A stretch of 64,000 nt of DNA from assembly GCF_000143535.2 (NCBI RefSeq), contig NC_037319.1, forward strand, positions 558,001 through 622,000, given 5' to 3'. This DNA is from Botrytis cinerea B05.10. Lineage: Eukaryota; Ascomycota; Leotiomycetes; Helotiales; Sclerotiniaceae. Under the pieces are notes generated by a model, which saw nothing but the letters and a program-made list of their open reading frames with translations, made no database searches and was not told the origin of the DNA. The position numbers and the translations under genes are program-made. Of this stretch, positions 1-12,730 are shown one piece after another (within the stretch, counting starts at the first letter, position 1; every line of letters starts with the position of its first letter).

Positions 1-993
1 CATATAAGACAACATGGTCCCATTGCTTCCAAACTTCCGATCCCTTTACTCTATGCCTGTCGAGAATCACACTTGCTTTTTATGAAAAAATATTCCAAGA
101 TGAACGTCAGCGTTCCGGTCCAGAGATGCGATCTCAACTTACAGGCTGTAGGACTTCGTAAAAATCAGACTGTGGATTGCGAGATCCGGGTTGACCGCAA
201 AGGATACATGGACTTTCGTCAGGATACATTGATGACGGCATACTTTCGCAAGGTGACAGGTATACTTTGGAAGTGGAATCTTACTACTTTGGATCTATCT
301 ATGGTTGAGAGCATTGCTTTACAGCACACATTCCGCTTGATATATCCCAAACCATTTTATGGAGGGAAACGGGAGTTATGGGAAGTACTCGAAACTAGAT
401 GCCCGAGTCTAAAACGCCTGAGCTTGATGGTCGGTCGGAATTCACTGGAGAATTACAACTGGAGTCCAGACCAACAACCAGTTGCACGTATTTTGCCAAT
501 CAATGCGGAATTTGTTGATGGAGTCACATTTGGTTTTCAAAATCCTTGTCAAGATGAGTACGACCATACAAAAAGCGATCATGATCTGAAATTATTGAAG
601 ACGAAGCTTCGAACCTATGTGAAGACTTTGGCTCGGGAGCTTCAAACAAAAATCGATGATGCCGAGCGAACGAAATCATTATACTACCAGCAAGTTGAGC
701 GCAATCCAAACTATTGGCAAAAAGTTGATGTCAACCTGGCTTATGTCTCTTGGGTTGTGAGTAGTTTCTATACTGGGGAGCAGATGGAGAAGGTCATAGT
801 TACGCCTCCGAAAAATTTGCAAGTTTCGATGCCGGACTCATATTTCTGGGCCCAGAGACCAATAGAACTTTTGCATAAGAAGCCGGTTTTGAAATTCGGA
901 ACTCAAGGATTCGCCGTAGCTTGTCATCCTGATGGAAGCTTGCTTAACAGGTACGAAGGGGTGAGGGAAATGTTTGAACGACAAGAAGATTGA
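1..993 (+). CDS. 2EXR-domain protein, 5' end cut by window edge
   Basis: The frame is open from base 1 to the TGA at 991-993, so the gene starts outside the window. The first visible residues include LPIPLLYACRESH, which fits the end of the fungal 2EXR domain (usually P..LhvCRESR), with the N-terminal F..LP.ElR part presumably off the left edge. The remaining ~300 residues have no other domain I recognise; a Lys/Arg/Glu-rich stretch near the middle (KLRTYVKTLARELQTKIDD) looks helical. 2EXR proteins are a very large, mostly uncharacterised family in filamentous ascomycetes, so no function is claimed. No intron is evident in the visible part. The family call rests on a short motif. Confidence 0.6.
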   Translation, partial: HIRQHGPIASKLPIPLLYACRESHLLFMKKYSKMNVSVPVQRCDLNLQAVGLRKNQTVDCEIRVDRKGYMDFRQDTLMTAYFRKVTGILWKWNLTTLDLSMVESIALQHTFRLIYPKPFYGGKRELWEVLETRCPSLKRLSLMVGRNSLENYNWSPDQQPVARILPINAEFVDGVTFGFQNPCQDEYDHTKSDHDLKLLKTKLRTYVKTLARELQTKIDDAERTKSLYYQQVERNPNYWQKVDVNLAYVSWVVSSFYTGEQMEKVIVTPPKNLQVSMPDSYFWAQRPIELLHKKPVLKFGTQGFAVACHPDGSLLNRYEGVREMFERQED

Positions 994-1795
994 TGATCTG
1001 AGCTGGGCATGAGGGATGTTTGCGAATAAGTTGCTTTATTACACATTGATCATTCCGTGAGTCGTTGATACTAGCCTCGCAATCCATAATCCATTACGTC
1101 TTTCATCTTTGTGATTGCTCGATATCAGTTCATTTTTTTCGCATCGTCTGTACATTTCTCTCCTGCATACCTGTGTTCGTATTACATTTCAAGTTTTGAC
1201 AATAGCGCCTGTCCATTTTTACCTCCACCGGACCGCATATTGAGACTGTCGAGAAGTTGTTAGTATCTTGAGGTTAGGTATGTCAAGTGAAAATGGGATG
1301 AGATGGTTGAATGGCGGTTTGACTTGCGTTGAGTGAAGCATGAGAAGGAATAATCGAAGGAGATAGAACATAGAGGATGAAGGTGCATATACATGAGACT
1401 ATCAAAGAATTAAGATTTGATTACTAAGCACGGAGGAATTTGGTACAAAGGCCCCCACTTTCCCGTCTCCCCGGTCAAACCCGCCCCCGCATTTGTCAGG
1501 TTTGCTGATAAATCATCATTCGTTATAAGGATTCTAATGTCGCAATCGTAGGAGAGTTAGTTGTAGGTTGCTGTCAGCTCAATATATCTTAGCTCGTAGT
1601 TGCTGGCGGAAACATGTACGATTCGCTGGTGGGCTACATTACTCAGACGGCGGAAGTATGATCACAAATCAGTTGATCCTTCTTGATTTGTGATCAGAGA
1701 ATATGGCGTTCTGGTTCTGCATATAAGTAATCCCATAGTGAGCCTTTGTAGAAGGTACAGAATCAAACAAGACAGCAAGAATCTAAACTGCAACA
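994..1795. other. Intergenic; 3' region of the 2EXR gene and promoter of the reductase
   Basis: No coding exon seen. The notable element is the perfect inverted repeat at 1659-1696, listed separately. Confidence 0.6.
1659..1696. promoter_or_regulatory. Perfect 13-bp inverted repeat upstream of the reductase gene
   Basis: TGATCACAAATCA (1659-1671) is matched by its exact reverse complement at 1684-1696, with a 12-nt spacer. It ends 99 bp before the ATG at 1796, so it lies in the promoter or 5' UTR. It could be a dimeric regulator site or an RNA hairpin; the sequence alone does not decide. Confidence 0.5.
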
Positions 1796-2861
1796 ATGGC
1801 ATCAACACAACAATCACTCGTCGTGCAAGAGACTGGCAAGCCAGTGGTGAAAGTCACAAGACCTATTCCTACCCCCAAGGAAAACGAGGTTCTTATTAAG
1901 ACAACATCTGTTGGCAGTAAGATTTCAGAAACCAAGCCACAAAACTGAGCTAACAAAAGTTCTAGTAAATCCACATGATGCCAAAAGTCGAGATATAAAT
2001 CTCTTTCAACTTCCCATTCCTACGACCTTATGCAACGATGTTGCCGGTGTAATCACTGCCAAAGGCGATAAAGTCTCCGGCTTCGAACTCAACGATCATG
2101 TATTCGGATACCCTAAGTTTGGGGTCGATAGCCAAGCATCCCAACAATATGCTCTTTTAGAAGTTGGAAGTTTTGCCAAAGTACCATCCAATATCACCGA
2201 TGATGAAGCAGCAACAATTCCAGTAAATTTATTTGCTTCTGCTCTATCGTTCTGGTCCGATAAATCTTTTGGGTTCCCAGCTCCGTGGGCAGACAACAAG
2301 ACCTTCAATGCTTCATCTCAGGCCATAGTGATTCTTGGAGGAGGAACTAGCTGCGGAAAATTCGCCGTCCAAGTCGGCAAAATCACTGGCTTTGGAAAGA
2401 TTGTTGTGGTCGCGTCAAAATCAAACACGGATGAACTAAAATCCTATGGGGCAACCCATGTTATCGATCGTCATGGTACAGACTCGGAGGTCAAGGCACG
2501 TGTTCAAGAGGCTGTCGGTGATGAGATTATTTACGTTTATGATCCTATCAACCGTGAGCATTCATTTGCCATTTCTTTGCTATCTGAGAAGAAGAGAGGC
2601 AAGATCATAACACTGTTACGCGTGCAACCGTCTTCCGGAAATTATGATATTGCTCAGACACTTGGTTTGCCTCAAATGCATATGGAATTCTCCAAGGAAT
2701 TCTTCAAGCTATTGCCAAGCTGGATAATCTCTGGAGAGATCAAGACGCTTGGCTTCAAAGTCTTTGAAGGAGGTTTGGATGTAGATGCATTCAATAAAAT
2801 ATTGGATGATCATCTGGCTGGCAGGAATCCTGGAAAGTGGCACTTTCATCCCAATGCTTGA
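1796..2861 (+). CDS. Zinc-independent MDR oxidoreductase (enoyl-reductase/quinone-reductase type)
   Basis: Model: exons 1796-1916 and 1960-2861, 340 aa. The 43-bp intron (GTAAGA...CTAAC...AAAG) restores the frame to give TSVGILVNPHDAKSRD. The N-terminal half is a GroES-like fold (GVITAKGDKVSGFELNDHVFGYP); the Rossmann part has VILGGGTSCGKFAVQVGK near the middle, a nucleotide-binding glycine motif of medium-chain reductases. The zinc-ligand cysteines of true alcohol dehydrogenases are not evident, so it resembles the trans-acting enoyl reductase/quinone reductase group. Such proteins act alone or beside polyketide synthases, but no synthase is present nearby, so a stand-alone NAD(P)H reductase is the safer reading. 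Substrate unknown. Confidence 0.8.
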
Positions 2862-5800
2862 ATTGTAGTTAGAGGAAGATATTAATGAAGAGATTTGAGA
2901 TTATTCTTATTGACGGACCCGCATATTTTATTTGAAAAGAAGTAGAAATGATTCTTTATCTTGATACTACATCATCACATGAAGAGATAAATAAGTCTAT
3001 TGCCCATTGAAAACCACTTGATTTCTCATGATTTGTGTATGGCAATTACTTTCCTCACTCTAGTAGTGATATGCGCACTTGCATCTAAATAGCATCGTAT
3101 GAGTCGTATCTCATACTTCTTCATTCTAGTTCCAGTCTGTCATTGCATACTGACCGTACCTTTGAGACCGAACTTTCATATTCTCAGAGTATTGTCATGT
3201 TTGAATTCCTTTAGCTGACGATAATGATGGGTTGGTAGATGAATTACTTTTCCTGCCTATCCATGGACCAATATGGAATATATGACGCTAGGAATGTTTC
3301 TTCCCCGCACGAGCTGAAGTTTAGATCACCAACTAATCCTCCATGGGAACTTCTGCAAATGTGAGAATCATGCGACCACGTCTCCATTAACTAGCTGCAG
3401 CTCAACAACAATCCACTTGATTGGTGCGAACGTATTCACCTCCCCAAAGTTCTAATGAAAATGTACTCGGGTCTCCTGGGATCCAATTTCTTTTTCTGGT
3501 GAAGTATAGCAGACTCAAAAGTCAATACCTTTATAAATTCTGTGTCCGCCTTGGGTGTAGCATGATATGTCAAAAGAAGTTATGCTCCTGAACCAAGCTA
3601 GGTGTTGTTTCCTGGCATATAATTTCTCAATGAGGACGACGGCTGGCTGCTGAGCTTCTCAAGGTCTAGAGTCGCGATTATCTTAGATCTATTGTTTATG
3701 TATATTCAAGTTGAAATATAAGGCTGTCGCGGTGTATGTTTAGATTTTCAATTCGAGGGAACGTCGGCGACCTATCTTTCGATTTGCCTGTCTAGCTCCG
3801 CTGAATATAGTGACTTGAAGCCTCTGAAAATCCTTTATTTCAAGTAAGGAAGTATGTCAAGAAGATATAGTATTTCCCGTCTTTCCACAGTATCGCGAAT
3901 CGAAGATGAACTTCACTTGTAGTAAGAGTGTCCTGGTGTCAAGATTCATGTAATGGACAAGTACGTAGGGTTGCAAGTTGCTCCGCGGTAGTTCGTGCCG
4001 TATTAAAACCTATTCTTGTTACTTTAGTTGACCATAATGAAGCATCATTCTTCTCCCTGCTTGGTTCAAGCGGGCTTCTAATTAATGGGTCAAATGTGTA
4101 ATGACCACCCCAAGCTCAGAGCTTTATGTTCAAGACCAAGCATTCCACAAATTGCATATTGGCAGGTCCCCATCCGAAGACTAGTTTGCTCTCATAGAAT
4201 TTGCTCGAAAATCTCTTTGGTTTGCTTCGTCATTACCTAGTTGCTTTAGATGTTGAACTTCCTTTCGTCTGACCTGAGTTTATGTCTCAAAATTTGGCAC
4301 TCAAGATGCTGCGGTGTTTTTCACCGCTTGAGGTCCTTGGTACAGAATCTAAGTGAGTCTATATATATATATATATTCAGTCAGCCAACCGTCTTGAATA
4401 CGAATCGTCTTTTCTAGTTAGCTTGGTTCCTGGGCAGCAGTGGCTTCGGGTGTGTCAAAATAAAGAGGCTACTTGGCGGTTTTAGCTGCAGAAAATGGCT
4501 CTGAAACAATGGAATCTTGGCAATACGAAGATAGAATGAACAAGGCGAACCTAGTAGCGGTATTCGGCGAATTGATTAGAAGTATCCCTTAAGAGAGAAG
4601 TGCAATATTCTGCGTGATCGTCCCATTTAGGCTACAATTTCTAGAAATGCTTATTTGACAAGAGAATCCTCCGAATTGTGAGATTGCCTCACTACTATTT
4701 GATAGTATACGAGATTTCAAAGATCGTCCATCTCGAGCTCGCAGTCGAGTGTTTTGAAGAAGCAAGACAGGTTACTCGGTAAGGTCCATCCAGTCAAGGC
4801 CGGAGGAAGGCACAGGTATCATGTCTCGAACATTGGATGAATTTCGGACCTCTGAATCTTTATGGCAGTGAGTGCATGATAAGTGGAGTCACGAAGTTGA
4901 TTTGTAGATATTAGACACTTCATCATGATCACCCTTGTTTTTTGCCCACTCTCGGGGAGGATTGACGTCCCCGCGAGACTCACTGACTGCTGTAAATCCC
5001 AATTATATCCAGTTTCGGAAGTAGTTTCTCCGCTGTGATTTCTATTTGAACGATTTAGATTGGCTGAAGACTCGAGAATGATATGTTAAGAGTGATCCCG
5101 GATGAGTTTTGTATGCTTAGTGAGTAATGTCAGCAACAATGTTCTTTTCCTAACAGATGGCCGACCTTATTGTTGGGTACCAAATCTGTAGACATTAGGA
5201 ATAGGAATAGCGACGGCACTAATAGTGCAAACATGAAGATCCAGCTGTTTGGAACGATCATCGTACCATACCGGGACGGGGCGCTCTTGGAAAGCTTGAA
5301 GATTGAAAATGGATACACTCCACATGGAAATATGTAATATGACGGGGTTCCATCCAAATCCATGGCACCATTGACCTATACAGTTCTTAGCACAAACGCG
5401 ACTCATCACGGTAGGCAGCTGTAAATATCCAGTGAGAGATTATTTGATATAGTTAGGAGGAACTGCTGTGTAACGTTACTCTGTGGTTGTTTGACATATC
5501 AACTGACTCTCACATATCATTAGTACTCACAATAACATGACGATAACACCGATACCATTGATGAACTAGTCTTGGGTATTTGGAATATCAGACCATTTCA
5601 ACGTGAAGGGCCAGCCCTCGTCAACTTCTGCTTAGCATTTTGACTGCCGTAATGAATATTTCGGATGCAAAGGTAAGGTTGGCATGCAAGTTTGACCAAT
5701 GGCCCCCACTCCTAATCAATACAGTCTCCGCTGCCTTCATCTGCAAAGGTTTGTACTGGTCGTTTTTCCGGACTAACGTGTATCATCGGTCATCGAAGAT

Positions 5801-7376
5801 TCACAGTTTCCCGAATGCTACAACGGACCATTTAGATTGAGATCCCATTGGAGAGGTACGTTGAAAGACGAGCTTTAGAATCCTTCTGGAAGTGAAAGAA
5901 TTTAAAAGTTGTCAGCACTTGTCTGAACTGAGTACAAGTTTACCAAATTTCGGTTCGGAGTATACCCTAACTACCCGATGCATATAGTATGCATGAATGG
6001 CTCGCGCGCGGCCACAAGACTCAAGCAGGGGCGGAAGCGGGCATACCTCCACCTAGTTGGCCGTCAACTTAACAGAGTTTTCATTCGGAGGAGCCCAGAC
6101 TATAATTGAGGTTATTCGTAAGAATTACTCACCTGAGTATACGTGGATGTCGATATTTTTCCTAAGATTGAAGATCCCGATGTCAAACTCAAAGATTATC
6201 TCCAATAATGTCTCAGACGATGAAGAGTCCCGCTAAGCCCAAGTCCCATCAATTTCCGACAATATGGTTAAAGTTTAGATTTCCCGTAGGTCGGTTGACG
6301 GGTACTAAGGTTGTGATCGAATTATGCTGCATATTTGGTATAACATTTTTTTGTTGGGAGGAAGGGGTATTCCGGGAAGAAAAACAACCAACTCTGGTGC
6401 TGCAAGAGATATGTATGTCTATCTTACCCCTCTCTCGGGCTTGGTGCATGAATTACCAGCGGCAGATGCGCATTTGGAACTATCAAATCGTTTGGTTGAA
6501 CAACTACGCAATCAAACAAATTAACTTATATTCCTCGTCGGAAATCTTTACTTCTTCTGCAGCTTTCAGTGGAGTCCTGTCCCTGAGAACCATGTATAAT
6601 TCGCAAGAAAGATGCAGAAATAATGTGTTGAGAGTTTTTGGTGTATGTATGTGCGTACTAGGTAATGTGTACAGAGGTTCTGCTCTGGAGTCTGGGCAGA
6701 GCAGTATCTCCGATCGATATGGAACATCCATACACTTCCGTTCCGACATTGGCCAAGATGTAGCATGTAGGAGGTTTACTTCTTTTATTAATGATCATGA
6801 ACCCAAGTCTTTGGAGACGGCTGACCCAGCAAACCGGGAAGGTCGGCTTATTCTCTTTTAATGGGTCAATGCATGAAATGACTAGGATAAAGCTGTGAAC
6901 GACCCCAAACTTCCAAGTAAATCCCCCCTTCTGGTATCTTCCCCTTCATCCCAAAGAACTAATCCTTAATAACTTGTGCTGGCTGGTCGATTAGCTTCTC
7001 CCCCAATTTACCATGAGACCATCGAATGATACCTTGCAATCTCATATATACTAGGAGGCTTGAACTATGCCAACGCATCAATCAGAGTTCATTTTCAGGT
7101 TCGCTGCATACAATTTAGCATTCCCACAGAAATTCCCTACCCGAGCTCAAATTAGCAATCCCCTGGTCAGTGAGATTTTAAGGCATGGCTCACGACCCGG
7201 GAATTCGTCTCTTGGGATTTTGACGGTTTCCCCATTCTCGTCGAATTTGTCTCGTGTCGAATTGATCTTCCTAAAATCTGTGTTGCAAATTCTTCCAGTA
7301 CCGCACGACATACTTGCTGTCACAAACTACCATATCTGCCTTTGATTTTCGAATACTGTAGCACTCGACGAAAATC
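2862..7376. other. Gene-poor 4.5 kb interval
   Basis: No gene I can support. A (TA)n run lies at about 4360-4376. Two places may be eroded coding DNA: on the minus strand about 5630-5130, where open stretches in shifting frames (one containing VDEGWPFTLKWSDIP, followed by an in-frame stop) suggest a decayed gene of unknown family; and on the plus strand 6208-6861, a 217-codon open frame overlapped by another open frame at 6324-6524, with no recognisable domain. I do not call either a gene. The last few hundred bases are presumably the promoter of the methyltransferase. Confidence 0.5.
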
Positions 7377-9210
7377 ATGGCATTGGAAAATTCGGAGACT
7401 GTAGATATAGAAGAGGTACGATCACTTCGGCGCAAGTACCGTCCAGGATGTCGGTATTCACATACACGTATGACATACTAATAGATCGGACTCATTTTTA
7501 GGACGTCAGCCTTACCGCTCGTAGTTATTCTTCTTCCGAAGATGATTTGTCAGTTGCAACGTTTCTAAGTTGTCAAAGCCAACACCGTGAAGGATTGCAA
7601 ACGAATAGCAGTTAACGATGGACAGCGATAGAGCGGGAGATACCTATTCAATAGATTCGAGTGCCATGGCTTTTAAAATGGAAAACGGTAGAAGATATCA
7701 GGCATATAGAGAAGGAGCTTATTGGTAAGTGTTCACTTGTTGCCTTCATCTGTTCAATTGTTTGATTCCAAATTTCAATAAACTTTGAGATCTAATACTA
7801 GATAGGCAACCCAATGATGAGGTGCAAAGTGAACAAATAGACATTAGGTAACTCGAAGTTTACAGACATACAGAGGAGTGTATTAATCGGGTTCAAGTCA
7901 TCGACGATATCTAGCAATGTTGGATGGCTCCTTGTATATGGCACCAATACCGGATGACGTCGAGGTAGATACCATTGACCTCCAGAACAATTTACATAGG
8001 AACTAATGCGGCATAAAGCGTGTTCTAGATCTTGGAACAGGTACGGGAATATGGGCAATTGACTTTGCTGACCTATTTCCAAATACGTCGGTTATCGGGA
8101 CAGATCTATCACCAATACAACCCGACAGTAAGTAGCTCTCTTCTTATAAATTGAGCCAGTTTCTCGTCCACGAATCATCCACCTTTCTGAATTCATCATA
8201 TTTCGCGACTTCATGACTTTGCGCTTTTAAGGCCTTATTCGTTGTACAGGCGCTGACTTGAACACCCCTAGTGGTTCCTCCAAACTGCAGGTAAAGTATT
8301 TGACAATCGCAATAATCCGTGTATTCACAGCGGCTAATCAAAGTTCTCCAGGTTCGAGATAGATGACTGCACAGAAGAATGGACGTACCCGCCAAATTAC
8401 TTTGATTTCATACATATTCGTTCGCTTTTGGGCAGCGTCGCCGATTGGGACAAACTGTACGCACAAGCTTTCAAGTAAGGCCCCATACAAATAACAAGCA
8501 ATGTATAGTTCTTTTAGCTCTAATCATTATCAGACATTTAAAACCGGGGGGGTATATTCAGCACCTAGAACCATCATTATATATACATTGCGATGACAAC
8601 ACTTTACCACAAGACAGTCCATTGTATAAGTTCTCTGAGGTATATAGATATCAAGATTTTTCATCCAAGTTATTTCTTTTCCCAAGTTAATGTACGACTA
8701 CTAACTTGTGACGGCCTTCAAATAGCTTTTCAATGAGGCTGGAAAACGTACCGGACAATCATTAGATCTGTGCCCAACAATGAGCTCAAAAATAGCCCAA
8801 GCTGGGTTCGTCAACCTTCATGAAAAAACATATAAAACGCCATTAGGAGAATGGTCAAGCGATCCGAAGTTACAAGAGCTAGGAAAATGGAATTTGTTAC
8901 AATTTGATGTGGGATTAGAAGGATTTTGCATACAACTTCTTACAAATATAATGGGGGTGAGTTCGGTCCTATTACATGAAACTTCAAAAGGGAAATGGTC
9001 GTCACTTGAGATATGAAACTGATGAATTGAATAGATGACTTTACCTGAAGTTCAATTGTTCTGGTAAGTTGCATTTTCCATTCGAAGAGGTCATTTGGAG
9101 TTCAAGAGGATTGACGTATGCATAGTGCTCAAGTTCGTGTTGCGGCTCGAGATCGAAGAATACACTCGTACTATCCACATACATTGGTTTACGCTCAAAA
9201 ACCTCTATAA
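7377..9210 (+). CDS. SAM-dependent class I methyltransferase, LaeA-like fungal family, about 11 exons
   Basis: Reassembled by hand. Secure exons: ...-7724, 7806-7847, 7898-7964, 8019-8127, 8272-8290 (only 19 nt), 8352-8474, 8534-8639, 8726-8956, 9035-9063, 9126-9210. Joined, they read continuously: [36 protein letters not shown], then the SAM motif [45 protein letters not shown] and a Tyr-rich C-terminus ending YAQKPL. This order is that of the widespread fungal methyltransferase family related to LaeA. The 5' end is uncertain: an ATG at 7377 with exons 7377-7415, 7502-~7586 and ~7634-7724 gives about 341 aa, while the ATG at 7618 gives 305 aa. Substrate unknown; most family members are small-molecule or orphan methyltransferases. 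No frameshift or stop is needed, so the gene looks intact. Confidence 0.85.
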
Positions 9211-10925
9211 CCTCTCGCGAACAATATGATCGGACGACATGTCACACGAAATTACGATGTCGCCTTACGCAATCCGGTTTCCGGTTTGCGGCGCCAGTGA
9301 CCAAGTGTATCAAAACATTTTGCCCCTTCATCATTATATGATAAGCGATCGTCTTAGTTGATGACGGCAGACAATAAAACAAAGGATTCTAGGCGGATCG
9401 TCATGGGAGTCGGGGTAATTCATTATCGATATACCGGGTGAATTATATGGTCAAATTCTTGAGATCAAGATTCGATGGACGAAATGACAGAGTTGATGGG
9501 TTAAGTACAGCACCAAGTACGATTGAAGATTTAAGCATGACTTTACTTCTTATACTCCTTGTTGCTGAAATAGTTTAAATTTGCCCTGTACATATTATTT
9601 CATTTATACTAATGGGTCCGCTGGGGTAGATATAAATCTATTGGATGCTAATGCTTCAACAAATTTGCTGAATAGATATCGTTCATTAAACTCCTTTACT
9701 TTTGTATATCTTTTGCTTCGGGTCCCCTTGCTTTGGGTTCTCGCTATAAATCATTCCTTCTCCATTTTGCCTTGGGTTCTTGTTTTGAGATATTTTACCA
9801 AGATTTTCTTTTGAACCTCCAATTTAACATTGCCCAATCCCTCTTGACGATATCAATGAGTTCTAGAATGCTCATTTCTTATCTACTTTCCCAAAGTCGG
9901 TGTGATGTCTGTGCATACCTTGACAATAGATACCGAGCAGGTACTCGAAAAAAAAAAAATGCATTGACTTCTGAAACGTGGGTCTCTTGTAGTACTAAAT
10001 GGGGACATCTATTCGTCCTTATTTTTCGAAAGCCTGAAGCCGATTGGTTCAATCTAATCTAAAAGCCCGTGAAGCTTACAAGTACTTTGTTTTCAAATCA
10101 CCGCCAAGCTGTCAACTTATCTTTTCAAACACCATTGCCTCGTCAGCAATTGCACTTTCCAATACTTCAAACTTCGGATCCACGTCTCCCAAACAAAAAT
10201 TGTTAAAAATATAGCATCTTTCTTCTTTCTTTCTACTTTCCTTTTCTAAAAATCTTCTAGCAGGCAATACCTTGCAGGTTTTCTTCACTTCAGACGATGC
10301 TTGAAGCTACAAATGACGAGTATCATGCAATGAACCTGGTCACTTCGACGTTATCCTCATGATAACCGTTTCTTTTGGCAGCCGCTACGACTGACGTTCT
10401 TAGATTGCTATTCTGAGAACCCCCAATCGAATAGATAAGTCCACCAAGTCCACATCCCGTACAAATGGGGACGCCGCGGCTCCGCTATCGTCGCTCTCAA
10501 TGTAGACCAGTGGTCAATCTCAGCCTGAAACTTGTGGATCATTGAATCTATATGAATATTGATGAGAAAAGCTTGGAGCAAGGCACATGGGATACAGCGA
10601 TGGGTGTTGATTTTGGGAGTTATTTCCACTTTTTTCCCTTCTGTTAAGTATTGATCGATTGTGCAGTGATGGGAACCTTTTTCTTCTCACCGTACATTCA
10701 TCAATATTCTTTTCTACCTACCTCCTTTTCTCTTCTCAATCCATCTTCGGCACATCGCTGGCGAGTCCGTTAAGACTTTTCTTCGATTCCTTAGAATTCC
10801 ATTCTCTTTATTGTTTTATTGTTTGCTGCGTATACTTGGAATCATTCGGTTGATTCGATTGAAGTTTGATACTTTGTTTCCTTTTATTTTATTTGTTAAG
10901 AAAATCCATCTGTTATTCTGTCAAA
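9211..10925. other. Intergenic
   Basis: No coding exon recognised. From about 10640 to the ATG at 10926 the plus strand is rich in T and C (TTTCTTCTC-like runs), as is common in promoters and 5' UTRs of filamentous fungi, and probably belongs to the MFS gene. Confidence 0.5.
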
Positions 10926-12730
10926 ATGGTTGGATGGGGTGTTCTTCAGGATCCTAGGTATCCAAACATTCCTGGAACTGTAAATCTTGGTGAAAATACT
11001 GCTGGAGCTGACGGTTCATGTGAGTGTATACAATCTTTGTGTAACTAGCCGAATTTACTAACATTATATTAGCAAAAGAAGGGAATTGGGATTATGTTGA
11101 GCCAAAGAAGAGGGGTGAGATCGTTCTCAATCCTCAGCCTTCTGAAAGTCCTAATGATCCTCTCAATTGGTATGTTTGCATGTTACCATTACTAGAAAGT
11201 CTTTCCACTAACATGTTGTCAGGACTACTGCTACAAAAATGGCCATTCTTCTCATCTTAGCCTTGACTGCTGGTGTCACTGTCTCGTATGTACAATCTAC
11301 CCCCGTTAGATATGTAGCCCAATCTAATACAGCTTGATAGTCTCGGTCCAATGATTACTACCGGTTCTGAAGATATAGCAACAGCTTTCGATGTCTCTAC
11401 AGATCAAGTCTCCTTTAACATTGTCGGAATTATGCAACTTACAACGGGTTCCGGTACATTCTTTACTGCCGCAGCAGCAGCAGTATGGGGAAAGCGTCCA
11501 GTTTTCATCATATCTACTATTGGATTGTTAGCTACCAATATCTGGGGTTTCTTTTCCAATAGTTTCATGTCACTTTCCATAATGCGAGCCGTTCAAGGAT
11601 TCTGTGCTTCTCCCCTCGAGACACTCGTCAGCGCTACGGTTTCCGAGATTTTCTTTGTGCATGAAAAGGGTAAGATGTTGAGTATATGGAATTTGTTCGT
11701 TATGGGTGGTGTCAAGCTTGGGTATGTTTAATCTGCAGTAGGAATACGATCATGTTGCTTTCGAATACTAATTTTCTTCAGTCAACTCATCGCAAGTTTC
11801 ATTATCCAATCCTTAGGATTCAAATTTACTTTTGGAATCTGCGCTTGCATATACGCCCTGATCATCCCCGCCATGTATTTCTTCGTACCCGAAACTCTCT
11901 ACATTCCTCAAACCGATCCCCCTACCCAACTCATCGTCGATAAAACCGAAGGTCGAGTCTACGAAATTGTCCTACCAGATATGAAAAAATCCTTCACAGA
12001 ACGCCTTTCCATCTTCAACGGTCGCATCTCACAAGCTAGCTTCTGGGCACTCGCAGCCAAACCAATCCCGCTCGTTACTTTCCCCGCCGTCATATTCAGT
12101 GCCTTTACTTACTCATTCTACGCCGCCGGATTAACCCTGATTGCTTTACTTCAAGACACCGTATTCAGCGCGCCTCCATACAACCTCTCCACTTCGGCCA
12201 TCGGACTTACCAATCTTCCCCTCTTCGGCGTTGGACTCGTCGGCACCTTGGTTTCCGGATACTGCGCCGATTTCGTCGTCCAATGGATGACACGCCACAA
12301 CAATGGTGTTTACGAACCCGAATTCCGTCTCGTGCTTATGTTTGTCGCGGCTTCTTTGTCCACTGTTGCATATATTGGGTTTGGATATTCCGTGGCAGCA
12401 GGCGCATCCATCTATGTCCCAATTGCCTTTTTGGGCGTTCAGACTTTTGCAGTTCCCTTTGCGACGAGCAGTATGTTTACATATGTTATGGATTGTCATA
12501 ATCGCTTGGCACCACAAGCGTTCGTTACGATGAATTTTATCAAGGCAGTTTTGTCGTTGGTTATGAGTGATTTTGTTAACGGATGGTTTGAAGCAAGTGG
12601 TGCAAAGAGTGTTTTCACCACTGTGGCAATTGCCAACCTTGCAGTTTCCGCATTTGCGATTCCCATGTATATTTTTGGAAAGAGATTGAGGAGTAAAGTT
12701 GCTAGAAGTGCTTTCCATCAAAAATTCTAG
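10926..12730 (+). CDS. Major facilitator superfamily transporter, DHA1-like
   Basis: Model: exons 10926-11019, 11073-11169, 11223-11285, 11341-11721, 11782-12730; 527 aa. All four introns have GT...AG ends and keep one frame. A soluble N-terminus (starting MVGWGVLQDPRYPNIPGT) leads to PNDPLNW, typical just before TM1 in fungal DHA1 transporters, then about 12 hydrophobic segments, a large central loop (about residues 240-290) and a short basic tail. N-terminal wording and layout resemble the HOL1-like group of DHA1 transporters, some of which move polyamines or small cations; substrate here is not determinable. Plasma-membrane location is expected. The neighbouring methyltransferase is 1.7 kb away in the same direction, too little to claim a cluster. 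Confidence 0.85.

Noticed and set aside
1796..2861. Part of a polyketide gene cluster because of its enoyl-reductase look
   Set aside because: No synthase, tailoring set or cluster regulator lies next to it; the methyltransferase is 4.5 kb away.
6208..6861. 217-codon open frame on the plus strand
   Set aside because: No recognisable domain, competing open frames on both strands, no splice sites that extend it into a family; treated as chance or decayed sequence.
12146..12721. 191-codon minus-strand open frame
   Set aside because: Lies wholly antisense to the last exon of the MFS transporter, whose hydrophobic segments are clear.
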